Positions 8,231-16,790 of a DNA stretch of 64,000 nucleotides are shown piece after piece. Both the position numbers and the translations under genes were made by a program. Source of the stretch: Pseudomonas sp. UBA1879 (GTDB lineage Bacteria > Pseudomonadota > Gammaproteobacteria > Pseudomonadales > Pseudomonadaceae); contig NZ_DDHJ01000015.1 in the NCBI RefSeq assembly GCF_002338065.1, positions 446,273 through 510,272 of the forward strand, in the 5' to 3' direction. The notes under the pieces are model-generated. The model saw only the letters and a program-made list of their open reading frames with translations, did not search any database and was not told the DNA's origin. Each line of letters starts with the position of its first letter. Positions within the stretch are counted from its first letter, which is position 1.

Positions 8231-9033
8231 ACGCATCGATTGCACTCCCGATCACCGGCAAGACTCGACTGTACGCAATGCTGGGTAATCCGGTCGCACA
8301 GGTGCGCTCGCCTGAGGTGTTCAACCCGCTGTTCGCGAGTTCGAACAAAGACGCGTTGTTATTCGCGGCTCAGTCCGAGCCCGCACATTTGACGACCGTT
8401 GTCGCCGGGCTAAAGGCAATGGCGAACCTGGATGGGTTGTTCGTGACCATCCCGCACAAGGTGGCGATGCTGCAGCACGCTGATCGCGTGCTTCCAAACG
8501 GTCTGCGGGTGGGCGCGGTTAATGCCCTGCGCCGTGAACCAGATGGTAGCTGGACCGCCGACATGTTCGATGGTCAGGGTTTTGTCGCAGCGCTTCTTGG
8601 CAAGGGGCTCAGTGCCGAGGGCAAGCGGGCGCAGATTTACGGTGCTGGAGGTGCAGGCATGGCAATCGCGGTGGCTCTGGCAGACGCAGGCGCTAACGCG
8701 ATCAACCTGTGCGATACCGATGCCGTCAAAGCGCAGTCGGTTGCAAGCCATCTACAGGCGCATTGCCCAGATTGTCAGATGACCGCCAATGCCCCCGCCG
8801 GTGAGCTGCTCGACGTACTGATCAACGCTTCACCCGTCGGTATGCGGCCCGAAGATGGCCTGCCTGGCAGTCTGCAAGGGCTGCATGCGCACAGCATCAT
8901 CGGGGATGTGATCATCAGCCACGTGCCGACCGCCTTGATACGCCATGCACGTAGTTCCGGTTACGCCAACGTCGACGGCGCTGACATGCACGCGGGTCAG
9001 GTTCAGGCGTTGGCGCGGTTTTTCGGCTTCTGA
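8227..9033 (+). CDS. Shikimate dehydrogenase-like (AroE-like) oxidoreductase (module A)
   Basis: A 268-residue NAD(P)-dependent oxidoreductase with the AroE fold. Substrate-domain motifs are GNPVAQVRSPEVFN (residues 20-33) and VTIPHK with catalytic K78. The nucleotide site is GAGGAGMA, and the C-terminal helix reads GADMHAGQVQALARFFG. The canonical VNT and NTD substrate motifs are replaced by VNALRREPDG and MFDGQG, and the SxS pair by QVRS, so shikimate is probably not the substrate; a quinate-like or other hydroxy acid is possible. It is coupled by ATGA to the CoA-transferase. It is clearly paralogous to the enzyme at 29102, and both share the unusual REPDG and DMFDG motifs. Confidence 0.82.
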   Translation: MNASIALPITGKTRLYAMLGNPVAQVRSPEVFNPLFASSNKDALLFAAQSEPAHLTTVVAGLKAMANLDGLFVTIPHKVAMLQHADRVLPNGLRVGAVNALRREPDGSWTADMFDGQGFVAALLGKGLSAEGKRAQIYGAGGAGMAIAVALADAGANAINLCDTDAVKAQSVASHLQAHCPDCQMTANAPAGELLDVLINASPVGMRPEDGLPGSLQGLHAHSIIGDVIISHVPTALIRHARSSGYANVDGADMHAGQVQALARFFGF

Positions 9034-9061
9034 TCGCCTGTTCGAATAGGAGGAAAACAAG

Positions 9062-10042
9062 ATGAAAATAGTCGTGACAGGCGCAGCAGGATTTCTAGGG
9101 CGTCGTGTGATCGATGCCTTGCTGGCTCAACCTGGTCCCATAGTGATCGATGGCAAACCTCGTCAATTGGAAAAGCTAGTTGCGTTTGACGTGATACGTG
9201 CTGAAGGTTTTGATGATGCCAGGGTCGAAGTACGTGCGGGAAATCTTAGCGACGCCAAACAGCTCGCCGACCTAATTGATACGCAAACTGATGCAGTGCT
9301 GCATTTTGCGGCGGTGGTGTCAGGGCAGGCAGAAGCCGAGTTCGAATTGGGGATGGCAGTTAATCTTGATGCGCCGCGCGCATTGCTGGAGCGCGTGCGG
9401 ATTCTTGCTCATAACCCGGTGCTACTCACCACCAGTTCAGTCGCAGTATTTGGTGGTGAGCTTCCTCTCTCGGTAGCGGATGACCATGTCTGGCGTCCGC
9501 AAAGCTCATACGGCACGCAAAAGGCGGTTGTGGACTTGCTCATGGCTGACTACACCCGCCGCGCCTTTGTGCGTGGACGCAGCCTTCGCATGCCCACGGT
9601 CTCGGTCAGGCCAGGTAAACCAAACCAAGCGGCATCCAGCTTCGCCAGCGGCATCATTCGCGAACCAATGGCTGGGCAGCCTGCGGTCTGTCCCGTCGAT
9701 CCCGAAACCCGGCTGTGGCTGATGTCGCCAGACACCGCGGTGCGCAACATCCTCCATGGGCTGGCGCTGGAGCAACAAGCATTCGGGGGGCAGCCGGTGG
9801 TTAACCTGCCTGGCCTGAGCGTCAGCGTCGCAGCCATGCTCGATGCACTCATCAATGAAGGCGGACCATCTGCGCGTGCACTGGTCACCCTCAAACCAGA
9901 TCCGCGCATCCAGGCAATCGTTAATTCATGGCCAGGGCATTTCACAGCCCAAAAGGCCTTGGCCCTGGGCTTCAGCGCCGACGCTGACTTCACCAGCATC
10001 GTGCGTGCACACCGCACGACCCTTGCCGCACACGCGGCGTGA
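9062..10042 (+). CDS. denD-like: NAD-dependent epimerase/dehydratase-type dehydrogenase, DenD-like
   Basis: A 326-residue extended short-chain dehydrogenase. The Rossmann motif is GAAGFLG at residues 7-13, and the catalytic Tyr-Lys pair is SSYGTQKA after TTSSVAVFGG. The RMPTVSVRPGKPNQAASSF segment is characteristic of D-erythronate dehydrogenase (DenD) and its relatives, which oxidise C2 of a four-carbon sugar acid. A GGAGG site lies before the ATG. In module A it follows the AroE-like gene, so it may oxidise a hydroxy-acid intermediate. The symbol reflects family likeness only. Confidence 0.75.
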   Translation: MKIVVTGAAGFLGRRVIDALLAQPGPIVIDGKPRQLEKLVAFDVIRAEGFDDARVEVRAGNLSDAKQLADLIDTQTDAVLHFAAVVSGQAEAEFELGMAVNLDAPRALLERVRILAHNPVLLTTSSVAVFGGELPLSVADDHVWRPQSSYGTQKAVVDLLMADYTRRAFVRGRSLRMPTVSVRPGKPNQAASSFASGIIREPMAGQPAVCPVDPETRLWLMSPDTAVRNILHGLALEQQAFGGQPVVNLPGLSVSVAAMLDALINEGGPSARALVTLKPDPRIQAIVNSWPGHFTAQKALALGFSADADFTSIVRAHRTTLAAHAA

Positions 10043-10086
10043 GCGCTACACCATGGCCGGCATATGCGTATACCGGCCATGAGTCG

Positions 10087-10101
10087 AACAACAACAATAA
10101 T
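10087..10101 (+). promoter_or_regulatory. Hfq/Crc-type A-rich motif in MFS leader
   Basis: AACAACAACAATAAT fits the AANAANAA target of the Pseudomonas Hfq/Crc catabolite repression system and lies 43 bases before the MFS start. The core ACAACAATAAT recurs exactly before two other transporter genes (26036 and 52647). If read as codons in an upstream extension of the MFS frame it would give a run of asparagines, another reason to treat it as leader RNA. Confidence 0.6.
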
Positions 10102-10143
10102 CGCCCCTTTTCCAACGGAACTGCGGGTGCCGGGAGACTCGTC

Positions 10144-11466
10144 ATGCAAGCTGCTCAACCCAAACATCGCTGGTACAGGGACATCAATCGCACGCAGTGG
10201 AAGGTATTGATCGCCGCGTGGGGCACCTGGATGCTCGACGCACTGGATTTTCTCGCTATCACCTTCGTACTTCCCGACATAGCAAAGGCGTTCGACGTCA
10301 GCCTGGGCACAACATCACTGTTGCTGTTGGCCACCTATGGCGTGCGCTGGTTCGGCGGCCTGGTTTTCGGCAGTTGGAGCGACCGCATCGGCCGCAAGTT
10401 GCCACTTATTGTCACTCTGATCTGGTTCACCGTCGGCGCTGTTGCCACGGGGCTGTCCGTCAGCTTCACAATGCTCCTTGTCTGCCGCCTTATTCTGGGG
10501 ATCGGCATGGCGCCGGGCTTCTCTCTGGGTACGACCATGGTTGCGGAATCGTGGCCAGAGAAATACCGGGCAATTGGCATCGGTATTCTAGATACAGGCT
10601 GGGGCATTGGCGCTTTGGGCGCTGCGTTAGCCTATCAATGGGTGTACCCGGAATTCGGTTGGCGCGGCATGTTCTTTGTCGGTCTGATTCCCGGCGCGCT
10701 GCTGGTGTTGTTCATTGCGCTGATGGTCCCTGAATCCGAAGTGTGGCTGCGTAACCGTGAGGCACTGCGAGCCAAGAGCCGGCAGCATGTGGCGATCGGT
10801 GATCGTCCGGCGATTCAATTGTTCCGCCGTTATCCACGTCGTGTGGCATATCTGGCGCTAATGATGCTAGTGCTGTGCTTTGGCTCTTGGCCATTTCAAG
10901 GGCTGTTCCCTACATACCTGAAGTCCATCAACACGGCGACCAGCACTATCACCGTCTTGACCATGACCTCTGCCGTAGGCCAAGTACTGGGCTTCTTTGC
11001 CTCAGGGTTCATTGCCGAGAAGTTCGGACGGCGTATTGCTCTGGCTAGCATGGTCGGCTTGGGCGCTATTTTCGTTGCGCTGCTGGTCTATCAAGTTCAT
11101 AACTTGCCGGTGGCACTGATTTGCGCGTTTGCAAGTGGCTTCTTCCTCGTCGGATCCTCGGGTATTTGGGGCACCATTCTCACGGAAAATCTCCCCACCG
11201 AGCTGCGCGCCACTGGCGTTGGCTTTCTGTACAACGTGGGCGTGGTTGGTGGCGGCGTTGCGCCTTTCATTGTGTTGGCAACGATAGACCGGCTGCAATT
11301 CAGCATGTCGGAAGGCATTGCTGGTTTTACCATTCTCGCCGCCATTGCCGCGTTCGTGATCCTCAAGTTTGTGCGCGAAACTCGGGGCGTCTCGCTTCAT
11401 GCGGTCGAGGAGGAGGCCTCTAAGCCTCAGCCGGTGGTCGCATCGGTCAAAAGCATACAGAGCTGA
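10144..11466 (+). CDS. MFS transporter (sugar-acid/aromatic-acid symporter type)
   Basis: A 440-residue inner-membrane carrier with 12 predicted hydrophobic helices. The signature SDRIGRKLPLI lies in the loop after helix 2, and the second-half counterpart is AEKFGRRIALA. The N-terminal WYRDINRTQWKVLIAAWGTWMLDALDF stretch is typical of sialate/lactate/aromatic-acid proton symporters. The start at 10144 is chosen because sequence before it is leader-like (see the A-rich motif). It follows the DenD-like gene in the same direction and probably imports the module A substrate. Repression by Crc at the leader is predicted. Confidence 0.85.
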   Translation: MQAAQPKHRWYRDINRTQWKVLIAAWGTWMLDALDFLAITFVLPDIAKAFDVSLGTTSLLLLATYGVRWFGGLVFGSWSDRIGRKLPLIVTLIWFTVGAVATGLSVSFTMLLVCRLILGIGMAPGFSLGTTMVAESWPEKYRAIGIGILDTGWGIGALGAALAYQWVYPEFGWRGMFFVGLIPGALLVLFIALMVPESEVWLRNREALRAKSRQHVAIGDRPAIQLFRRYPRRVAYLALMMLVLCFGSWPFQGLFPTYLKSINTATSTITVLTMTSAVGQVLGFFASGFIAEKFGRRIALASMVGLGAIFVALLVYQVHNLPVALICAFASGFFLVGSSGIWGTILTENLPTELRATGVGFLYNVGVVGGGVAPFIVLATIDRLQFSMSEGIAGFTILAAIAAFVILKFVRETRGVSLHAVEEEASKPQPVVASVKSIQS

Positions 11467-11615
11467 TATCACTGCGCTTCATGGGGAAACAGACGTGGTG
11501 GCTCTCGCCTTGACAGTCGTCTTTCCCCAGCGCACCCAGTAGAAATATCACACAACGTCTGGAGGGTGATCTCCCGACCGTGGAGATCGCCGTGAATCAT
11601 GCCGTGGAAAAAACA

Positions 11616-12000
11616 ATGATGAACTTCACGAGAATCTACACAGCATTCGCTGCGTTGACGGCCGCCATCGGTAGTACCTTGCCCGTAACCTGCGTAGCAG
11701 CAGAGGGCTTCTATGAAGACGCAAGGCCGATTTGAAGCTCCGCGATTTCCATATGAACCGCAATTCTGTCGATAACGGTTCGGCTAAGGCGGATGCTGGA
11801 ACGACAAAACGAGGTGCGGCGGTGGAGTGGACCCAGAGTTTCATGCTGGACTTCAAGTGAGGTTTTACAACCGGCCCAGTCGGTTTTGGCGTCGACGCTC
11901 TTGGCAGGGGATTTTTGCGCGGTGCGAGGGCGATGCGGATAAGCGCCTGGGCGTATTGCCAGCGGCGGCGTCCTTGAGGTGGCTACCGCTGGCACGTCGG
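11616..12000 (+). pseudogene. Decayed OprD-family porin
   Basis: A signal-peptide-like start (MMNFTRIYTAFAALTAAIGS...AAEGFYEDA) is followed by a frameshift. Then comes recognisable OprD N-terminal sequence: ADLKLRDFHMNRN, VEWTQSFMLDFK, an in-frame stop, and GFTTGPVGFGVDALG. The last string matches the intact OprD at 56072 almost exactly (GFGVDALG). After about 12000 the likeness fades and the barrel is missing. It sat after the module A carrier, where an outer-membrane channel for the same substrate is expected, so uptake in this strain may depend on another porin. The 11467-11615 interval holds only an imperfect TGGGGAAA/TTTCCCCA hairpin, perhaps the operon terminator. Confidence 0.8.
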
Positions 12001-12061
12001 GTTGCTGCAGGGGGAGTAGGGCAAGACCGCCGGGTTCTGAAGTGGCCAGCGATCAGTCAGG

Positions 12062-12793
12062 TCAGCCAAATATCTCGTGCAGGTCCACTTCCTGTTCTTC
12101 ACCGACCGACAGGTCCAGTGTCGCTTCGATGTGATCCAGATGAGTAATCAGTAGATCGACCGCCTGATCAGCATCGCGTTTTTCGATGGCCTCGATGATG
12201 AGTGAGTGCTCGTGGTTAGGGCAGGCCGGGACGTTAGGCGAGTCATACAGCAGAATGATCAGACAGGTGAGGGAAGACAGTTCGCGCATGAGCTTCAGCA
12301 GCGGCGGGCTGCCCACCATCTCTGCAATCAGCAGGTGAAATTCACCGGAGAGTCTGATGACGGCTCGTTTGTCGCCTTGCTCGCGGGCCGAGCGCTCTTG
12401 GGCGACATGATCGTAGAGCTGACTCAGCAGATCTTCATTTATTTGCGCCACCAGGGACCGGATCAACGCCGGCTCCAGGATCCTGCGCGCGTGGAAGATA
12501 TGACGCGCTTCTTCGACGGACGGGCTTGCCACGAACGCGCCGCGATTGGGAATGGTCGTAACCACGCCTTCATGGGCCAGCCTCGCGAGCACCTCACGAA
12601 TACGGGTCCGATTGACTTCGAAAACGGCCGCGAGCTTTTCCTCGACCAGCCGCGTGCCTGGAATCAAGCGGTGCTCCATGACGGCACTGAGAATACGGTC
12701 ATAGATGGTGTCTCGTTTAACGGCCGTACCGAGGATCTGGCCAGCAGTACGGGCTTTGCGTGAAGCAACGGATGTTGGGTTGTCGGTAAGCAT
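12062..12793 (-). CDS. GntR-family (FCD/FadR-type) transcriptional regulator
   Basis: A 243-residue regulator. The N-terminal winged helix reads IYDRILSAVMEHRLIPGTRL and VNRTRIREVLARLAHEGVVTTIPNRGAFV. The C-terminal all-helical FCD sensor contains FHARRILEPALIR, GEFHLLIAEM and NHEHSLIIEAIEKRDADQA, with the Asp/His positions of the metal-binding FCD type. It can also be read from a TTG five codons earlier. It stands divergent from the ABC-importer operon, and three ATTGTCACA copies in the gap are its likely sites, so it probably controls the 13-24 kb operon and itself. Confidence 0.88.
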   Translation of the reverse strand: MLTDNPTSVASRKARTAGQILGTAVKRDTIYDRILSAVMEHRLIPGTRLVEEKLAAVFEVNRTRIREVLARLAHEGVVTTIPNRGAFVASPSVEEARHIFHARRILEPALIRSLVAQINEDLLSQLYDHVAQERSAREQGDKRAVIRLSGEFHLLIAEMVGSPPLLKLMRELSSLTCLIILLYDSPNVPACPNHEHSLIIEAIEKRDADQAVDLLITHLDHIEATLDLSVGEEQEVDLHEIFG

Positions 12794-12831
12794 GATGGCC
12801 GTCTTCAAGGTTTGTTACGAAATATTATCAG

Positions 12832-13074
12832 ATTGTCACAAATTCACCCAAGATTGTTTGAGAGTGCACTTTCGGTGACCACTTTGCCAAGGCGTGCACT
12901 AAGCGTGAGCAAAAATAACGTACGTTCATCGAGACCACCTCCAACGGTGGATTCATCGAAAACCCTTGCGACAGCGCTCTCATCGTGCAATTTGGGCGCT
13001 CACGGAGGTCCATTGACGTAAAACTGGAACATTGTCACAGCTGTGGCACAGGCATTGCACCGTTATTGTCACAA
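12832..13074. promoter_or_regulatory. GntR operator cluster: three ATTGTCACA repeats
   Basis: ATTGTCACAA occurs at 12832-12841 and again at 13065-13074, with ATTGTCACAG at 13031-13040. TTGTNACAA is a palindromic core of the kind bound by FCD-type GntR proteins. The first copy overlaps the promoter region of the regulator gene; the other two lie before the ABC-importer operon. Binding by the product of 12062-12793 is inferred. Confidence 0.6.
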
Positions 13075-13233
13075 TCCTAAATCACTTAGCGACAATTCGG
13101 AGGCGCCATGCTTGCCACTCTTACCCAGGATGCCCTTGCGTTGGAACGCCACCGTGAAAGCTCAGGCATTGCCGGTAACACGCTCCCCTTCACTCGGCCT
13201 TTTTCAATCACCCCTCATAAAAGTGCCCCCACG

Positions 13234-14844
13234 ATGAAAACGACGATAACCAAGTTCTTTCTGAAACCCACTGTACAGGCGCTGACAGTCCTTTCATTGT
13301 TGGGGGCCGCAACGGCGCCAGGGGCCTATGCCAAAGACGCCAGCGCGATCCTGGTGGTAGCAGGCCCGCGCACCCCTGAATCCCTTGACCAGGAATACCC
13401 CCCGACCGAAGCGACGCATGAGGCCAAGCGCAATATCTACGAGCGTTTGCTTGCGTATGACAGCAAGGTCGCCGACGGTGTGAAAGTCGAGAATTTCGAC
13501 AAGTTGGTCGGCGCTCTCGCTGAAAGCTGGACGGTCGCGGATGACAAGACGTCGATCACCTTTCATCTGCGCAACGGGGTTAAAAGCGCGGCAGGCAACA
13601 CTCTGTCCGCGGATGATGTCATGTGGTCGTTCGAGCGCGGCTGGAACAAAAACGCCAACTTTCGCTGGTACATGAATCAGATCCTAGGGATCAAGAGCTT
13701 CGATGAGGCGTTCAAGAAGCTCGACGTCATGACGGTCAAGGTCACGCTGCCGAAGACATCACCGCTGATCGAGCGCATCTGGGTGAATAACGACCTCGGG
13801 ATCCTCGATTCGACCGCCGCACGGAAGAACGTCACCGCCGACGATCCCTACGCCTCCAGCTGGCTTGCGACCCATTCGGCGTCCTTCGCGCCTTACCAGG
13901 TGACCAAATTCCAGTCCGGTCAAGAAGTCGTTTACGAAGCTAACCCGGACTACTATCGGGGCGCGCCTCGCCTGTCGAAAATCATCTTTCGGGAAATGCC
14001 AACCTCCGCCAATCGGCTGGCTGCGCTTCAAGCCGGAGCGGTGGATGTCGCCGAATGGCTGTCGCCGCGAGAGTTGAACCTGCTGGAGAAGAACCCTCAA
14101 TTGAAGGTCTGGCAGGTATACGGCAACTATATTCACCGTGTGGAAATGAACAACGTCATGCCGCCATTCGATAACCCGAAGGTGCGGCAGGCGCTCAACT
14201 ACCTTGTTCCTCGAGACGACATTCTCAAAGCCGTCTACTACGGCAAGGCACGTGCGACCAAAAGCCCGATTTCAGAGATCTATCCGTCTTACACGGATGA
14301 ATATTTCACCTACACCCAGGACGTCGACAAAGCCAAGGCGTTGTTGAAAGAGGCCGGGCAGGGCGCAGGCTTCAAGACCCAGCTTGGCTATCGCACGGGT
14401 GACCAGATCGAAGAAGAGATCGCTGTGATCCTCAAGACGGCGTTCGCGAGGGCTAACGTGGATGTCGAGCTGGTGAAGTTGCCCGCCTCGACGCTGGTCG
14501 AGAAATATTCCAAAGGCACCATCCCCATGTATTTCTTCCGCGACATGGCGATCGTTCCTGACGCGGCTTACGTGGCGAACCTCTGGCTGAACAGTGCCTC
14601 GCTGATCAATTACCCGAAGTTCAAGAATGCCGAAGTGGACAAGCTGATCAATGAAGCCTTGTCCAGCACGGATGAAGCGGCGCGTGATACGGGCATGAAG
14701 CGGGTCCAGCAAATCGTCATGGAGCAGGCCCCCTGGGTATTCCTGATGAACCCCGGCTACCAACTGGCAACGCGGGCCAACGTCGCGGGTTTCAGCTGGT
14801 ACACCCCGAACAGCAACAGCTGGTACGACTTCTACAAGAAATAA
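13234..14844 (+). CDS. Periplasmic solute-binding protein of a peptide/nickel-type ABC importer
   Basis: A 536-residue family 5 extracellular binding protein. A Sec signal (MKTTITKFFLKPTVQALTVL through GAYA) ends near residue 33. The mature part shows the family layout: NIYERLLAYD, LAESWTVADDKTSITFHLRNGVKSA, and the hinge strand DNPKVRQALNYLVPRDDI. The family captures oligopeptides or other small amides and sugars. The frame is open to an ATG at 13108 that has a good GGAG site, whereas 13234 has none; the 42-residue extension would bury the signal peptide, so it may be a coupled leader or a wrong start. First gene of the GntR-controlled operon. Confidence 0.87.
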   Translation: MKTTITKFFLKPTVQALTVLSLLGAATAPGAYAKDASAILVVAGPRTPESLDQEYPPTEATHEAKRNIYERLLAYDSKVADGVKVENFDKLVGALAESWTVADDKTSITFHLRNGVKSAAGNTLSADDVMWSFERGWNKNANFRWYMNQILGIKSFDEAFKKLDVMTVKVTLPKTSPLIERIWVNNDLGILDSTAARKNVTADDPYASSWLATHSASFAPYQVTKFQSGQEVVYEANPDYYRGAPRLSKIIFREMPTSANRLAALQAGAVDVAEWLSPRELNLLEKNPQLKVWQVYGNYIHRVEMNNVMPPFDNPKVRQALNYLVPRDDILKAVYYGKARATKSPISEIYPSYTDEYFTYTQDVDKAKALLKEAGQGAGFKTQLGYRTGDQIEEEIAVILKTAFARANVDVELVKLPASTLVEKYSKGTIPMYFFRDMAIVPDAAYVANLWLNSASLINYPKFKNAEVDKLINEALSSTDEAARDTGMKRVQQIVMEQAPWVFLMNPGYQLATRANVAGFSWYTPNSNSWYDFYKK

Positions 14845-14907
14845 GCAGTCCTTACCGGGAGGGGTGCAGCGTTCGCTCCTCCTGTCACTGCACATAAGGA
14901 GAACGGT

Positions 14908-15948
14908 ATGAGACCGAGTACCACGTTACGGTCGTTGCCACGCCCACTGCGCATCGTTCTGGGCAGGCTGACCATTCTTGTCCCGCAGATGTTTGGCGTG
15001 CTGCTGGCCACGTTCCTGCTCATTCGCCTGCTGCCCGGCGACCCTGCGTTGCTGATGCTCGGTAACATGGCGACGCCCGAACAGATCCTCAATCTACGCG
15101 AACGACTGGGCTTGAACGCCAGCCTCTGGTCGCAGTTCACCAGTTATCTGTCGACCGTCGTTCATGGGGACCTGGGGACCTCGATGTTCACGTCCAACCC
15201 GGTTGCGGTCGATTTGCTCGACCGTGTCCCGGCGACGCTGGAGCTGATCACTTACACGATGATACTGACGATCATGTTAAGCCTGTCGCTTGCGGTCATC
15301 GCTGTGACCCGGCCCAAGGGCATGATCAATCGCTTCAGCAAGGTCTATGGCCTGGCGGCCGGGGCTGTACCGGATTTCTGGGTTGGTCTGCTGCTGATCT
15401 ACTTCCTCTTCAACGTCGCGGGTATCGCACCGGCGCCGTTCGGCAGGCTCGACCCGATCCTGTCGGCGCCTCCTGCCGTGACCGGATTCCTGACCATTGA
15501 CACGCTGCTGGCTGGCGACACCGCCGCGTTCGCCTCGGCGGTCGGGCGTCTGTGGCTACCCGTGCTCACGCTGACCATCGTCAACGCCGGTGCCTTGATG
15601 AAGATGACGCAGATCGTCTTCGCCGATAACTACCGCAGCGAGTTCATTCGCCACGCGCGCGCCAGCGGCCTGAGCGAATGGAAATTGGTGCGCATAGCGT
15701 TGCGTAACAGCTTGCCGCCGATCATCACCATGGTGGGCTTCCTGTTCGGTTTCCTGCTGGGGGCGGCGGTATTGGTGGAAACGATTTTCGCCTGGGGAGG
15801 CCTTGGGCAGTACGCGGTCTCTGCCGTGATGAATAGCGATTACCCGGCTTTGCAGGGGTTCGTGCTGGTCGCTGCCGCCTTCATTCTCATCGTTTATACC
15901 GTCGTGGATGTGCTCTACGGCATCGCCGACCCGAGGATCGAAGTATGA
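14908..15948 (+). CDS. ABC importer permease, DppB-like
   Basis: A 346-residue inner-membrane permease with six hydrophobic helices. It has the DppB/OppB features: an N-terminal LLATFLLIRLLPGDPALLML segment and the cytoplasmic EAA-type loop EFIRHARASGLSEWKLVRIALRNSLPPIITMVG that contacts the ATPase. An AAGGAGA site lies before the ATG. It overlaps the next permease by 4 bp (ATGA at 15945), so the two subunits are made together. The 60 bases between the binding-protein gene and this gene contain a short GGAGG/CCTCC stem that may adjust expression. Confidence 0.9.
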   Translation: MRPSTTLRSLPRPLRIVLGRLTILVPQMFGVLLATFLLIRLLPGDPALLMLGNMATPEQILNLRERLGLNASLWSQFTSYLSTVVHGDLGTSMFTSNPVAVDLLDRVPATLELITYTMILTIMLSLSLAVIAVTRPKGMINRFSKVYGLAAGAVPDFWVGLLLIYFLFNVAGIAPAPFGRLDPILSAPPAVTGFLTIDTLLAGDTAAFASAVGRLWLPVLTLTIVNAGALMKMTQIVFADNYRSEFIRHARASGLSEWKLVRIALRNSLPPIITMVGFLFGFLLGAAVLVETIFAWGGLGQYAVSAVMNSDYPALQGFVLVAAAFILIVYTVVDVLYGIADPRIEV

Positions 15949-16790
15949 AAACGTCAGCAGTGACACGCAGATTCTCCGGCAAGACCACGTTGATCATCGG
16001 GCTGACGCTTCTGGCGCTGCAGTTTGTCGCCATCGTGTTCGCCCCCTGGATTGCCCCTTACTCGCCTGAAAACGCCGATCCGCTTAACGCCTTGCAAGAA
16101 CCGTCGGTGGTGCACCTGTTCGGCACCGATGTGTCCGGAATGGATATTTTCTCCCGGGTCATTTTTGCAACCCGCATCAACTTGTTGATCAGTGTGACGG
16201 CGGTCGCCATCGCCTTTGTGATCGGGGTGCCGATCGGCCTCGCCATCGGTTACTACAAGGGCTGGATCAGCTCCTTGGCCATGCGCGTTTTTGACTTCAT
16301 TCAGTCGTTCCCGGTGTTCGTGCTGGGCATGGTGCTGGTGTCGGTCATGGGCCAGGAAATCTGGAACGTAGCCATCGTGCTTGCCGTCTTGTTCACCCCT
16401 GTGTTCGCCCGCCTGATCAGGGCCGAAGTGTTGTCGCTGCGTGAGCGTCCGTTTATCGCGGCGGCCCGATGCAGCGGCGCCACGGACAGTACGATCATGT
16501 TCCAGCACATCCTTCCGAACGCGCTCACGCCGGCCATCGTGCAGATTTCCATCAGCATCGGCATGGCGATTCTGCTGACAGCGGGCCTGTCATTCGTCGG
16601 CGCTGGCGTGCGGATGCCCACGCCTGAGTGGGGGCTGATGGTAAGCAACGGCGCCCAGCAAATGATCCTCGGTATCTGGTGGGTCGCGTTGTTCCCGGGG
16701 CTCGCCATTGTCTTTTCGGTGCTGACGTTCGCGCTGCTTGGAGACGCGGCGAAGCAGATGTTCGATCCGCACAGCAGGAGCGCGTCATGA
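15945..16790 (+). CDS. ABC importer permease, DppC-like
   Basis: A 281-residue inner-membrane permease, second half of the channel. The N-terminal LIIGLTLLALQFVAIVFAPWIAPYSPENADP and the LFGTDVSGMDIFSRVIFATRI motif are typical of DppC/OppC. The ATPase-contact loop is RPFIAAARCSGATDSTIMFQHILPNALTPAIV. ATGA overlaps join it to the partner permease upstream and to the ATPase gene downstream. Confidence 0.9.
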   Translation: MKTSAVTRRFSGKTTLIIGLTLLALQFVAIVFAPWIAPYSPENADPLNALQEPSVVHLFGTDVSGMDIFSRVIFATRINLLISVTAVAIAFVIGVPIGLAIGYYKGWISSLAMRVFDFIQSFPVFVLGMVLVSVMGQEIWNVAIVLAVLFTPVFARLIRAEVLSLRERPFIAAARCSGATDSTIMFQHILPNALTPAIVQISISIGMAILLTAGLSFVGAGVRMPTPEWGLMVSNGAQQMILGIWWVALFPGLAIVFSVLTFALLGDAAKQMFDPHSRSAS

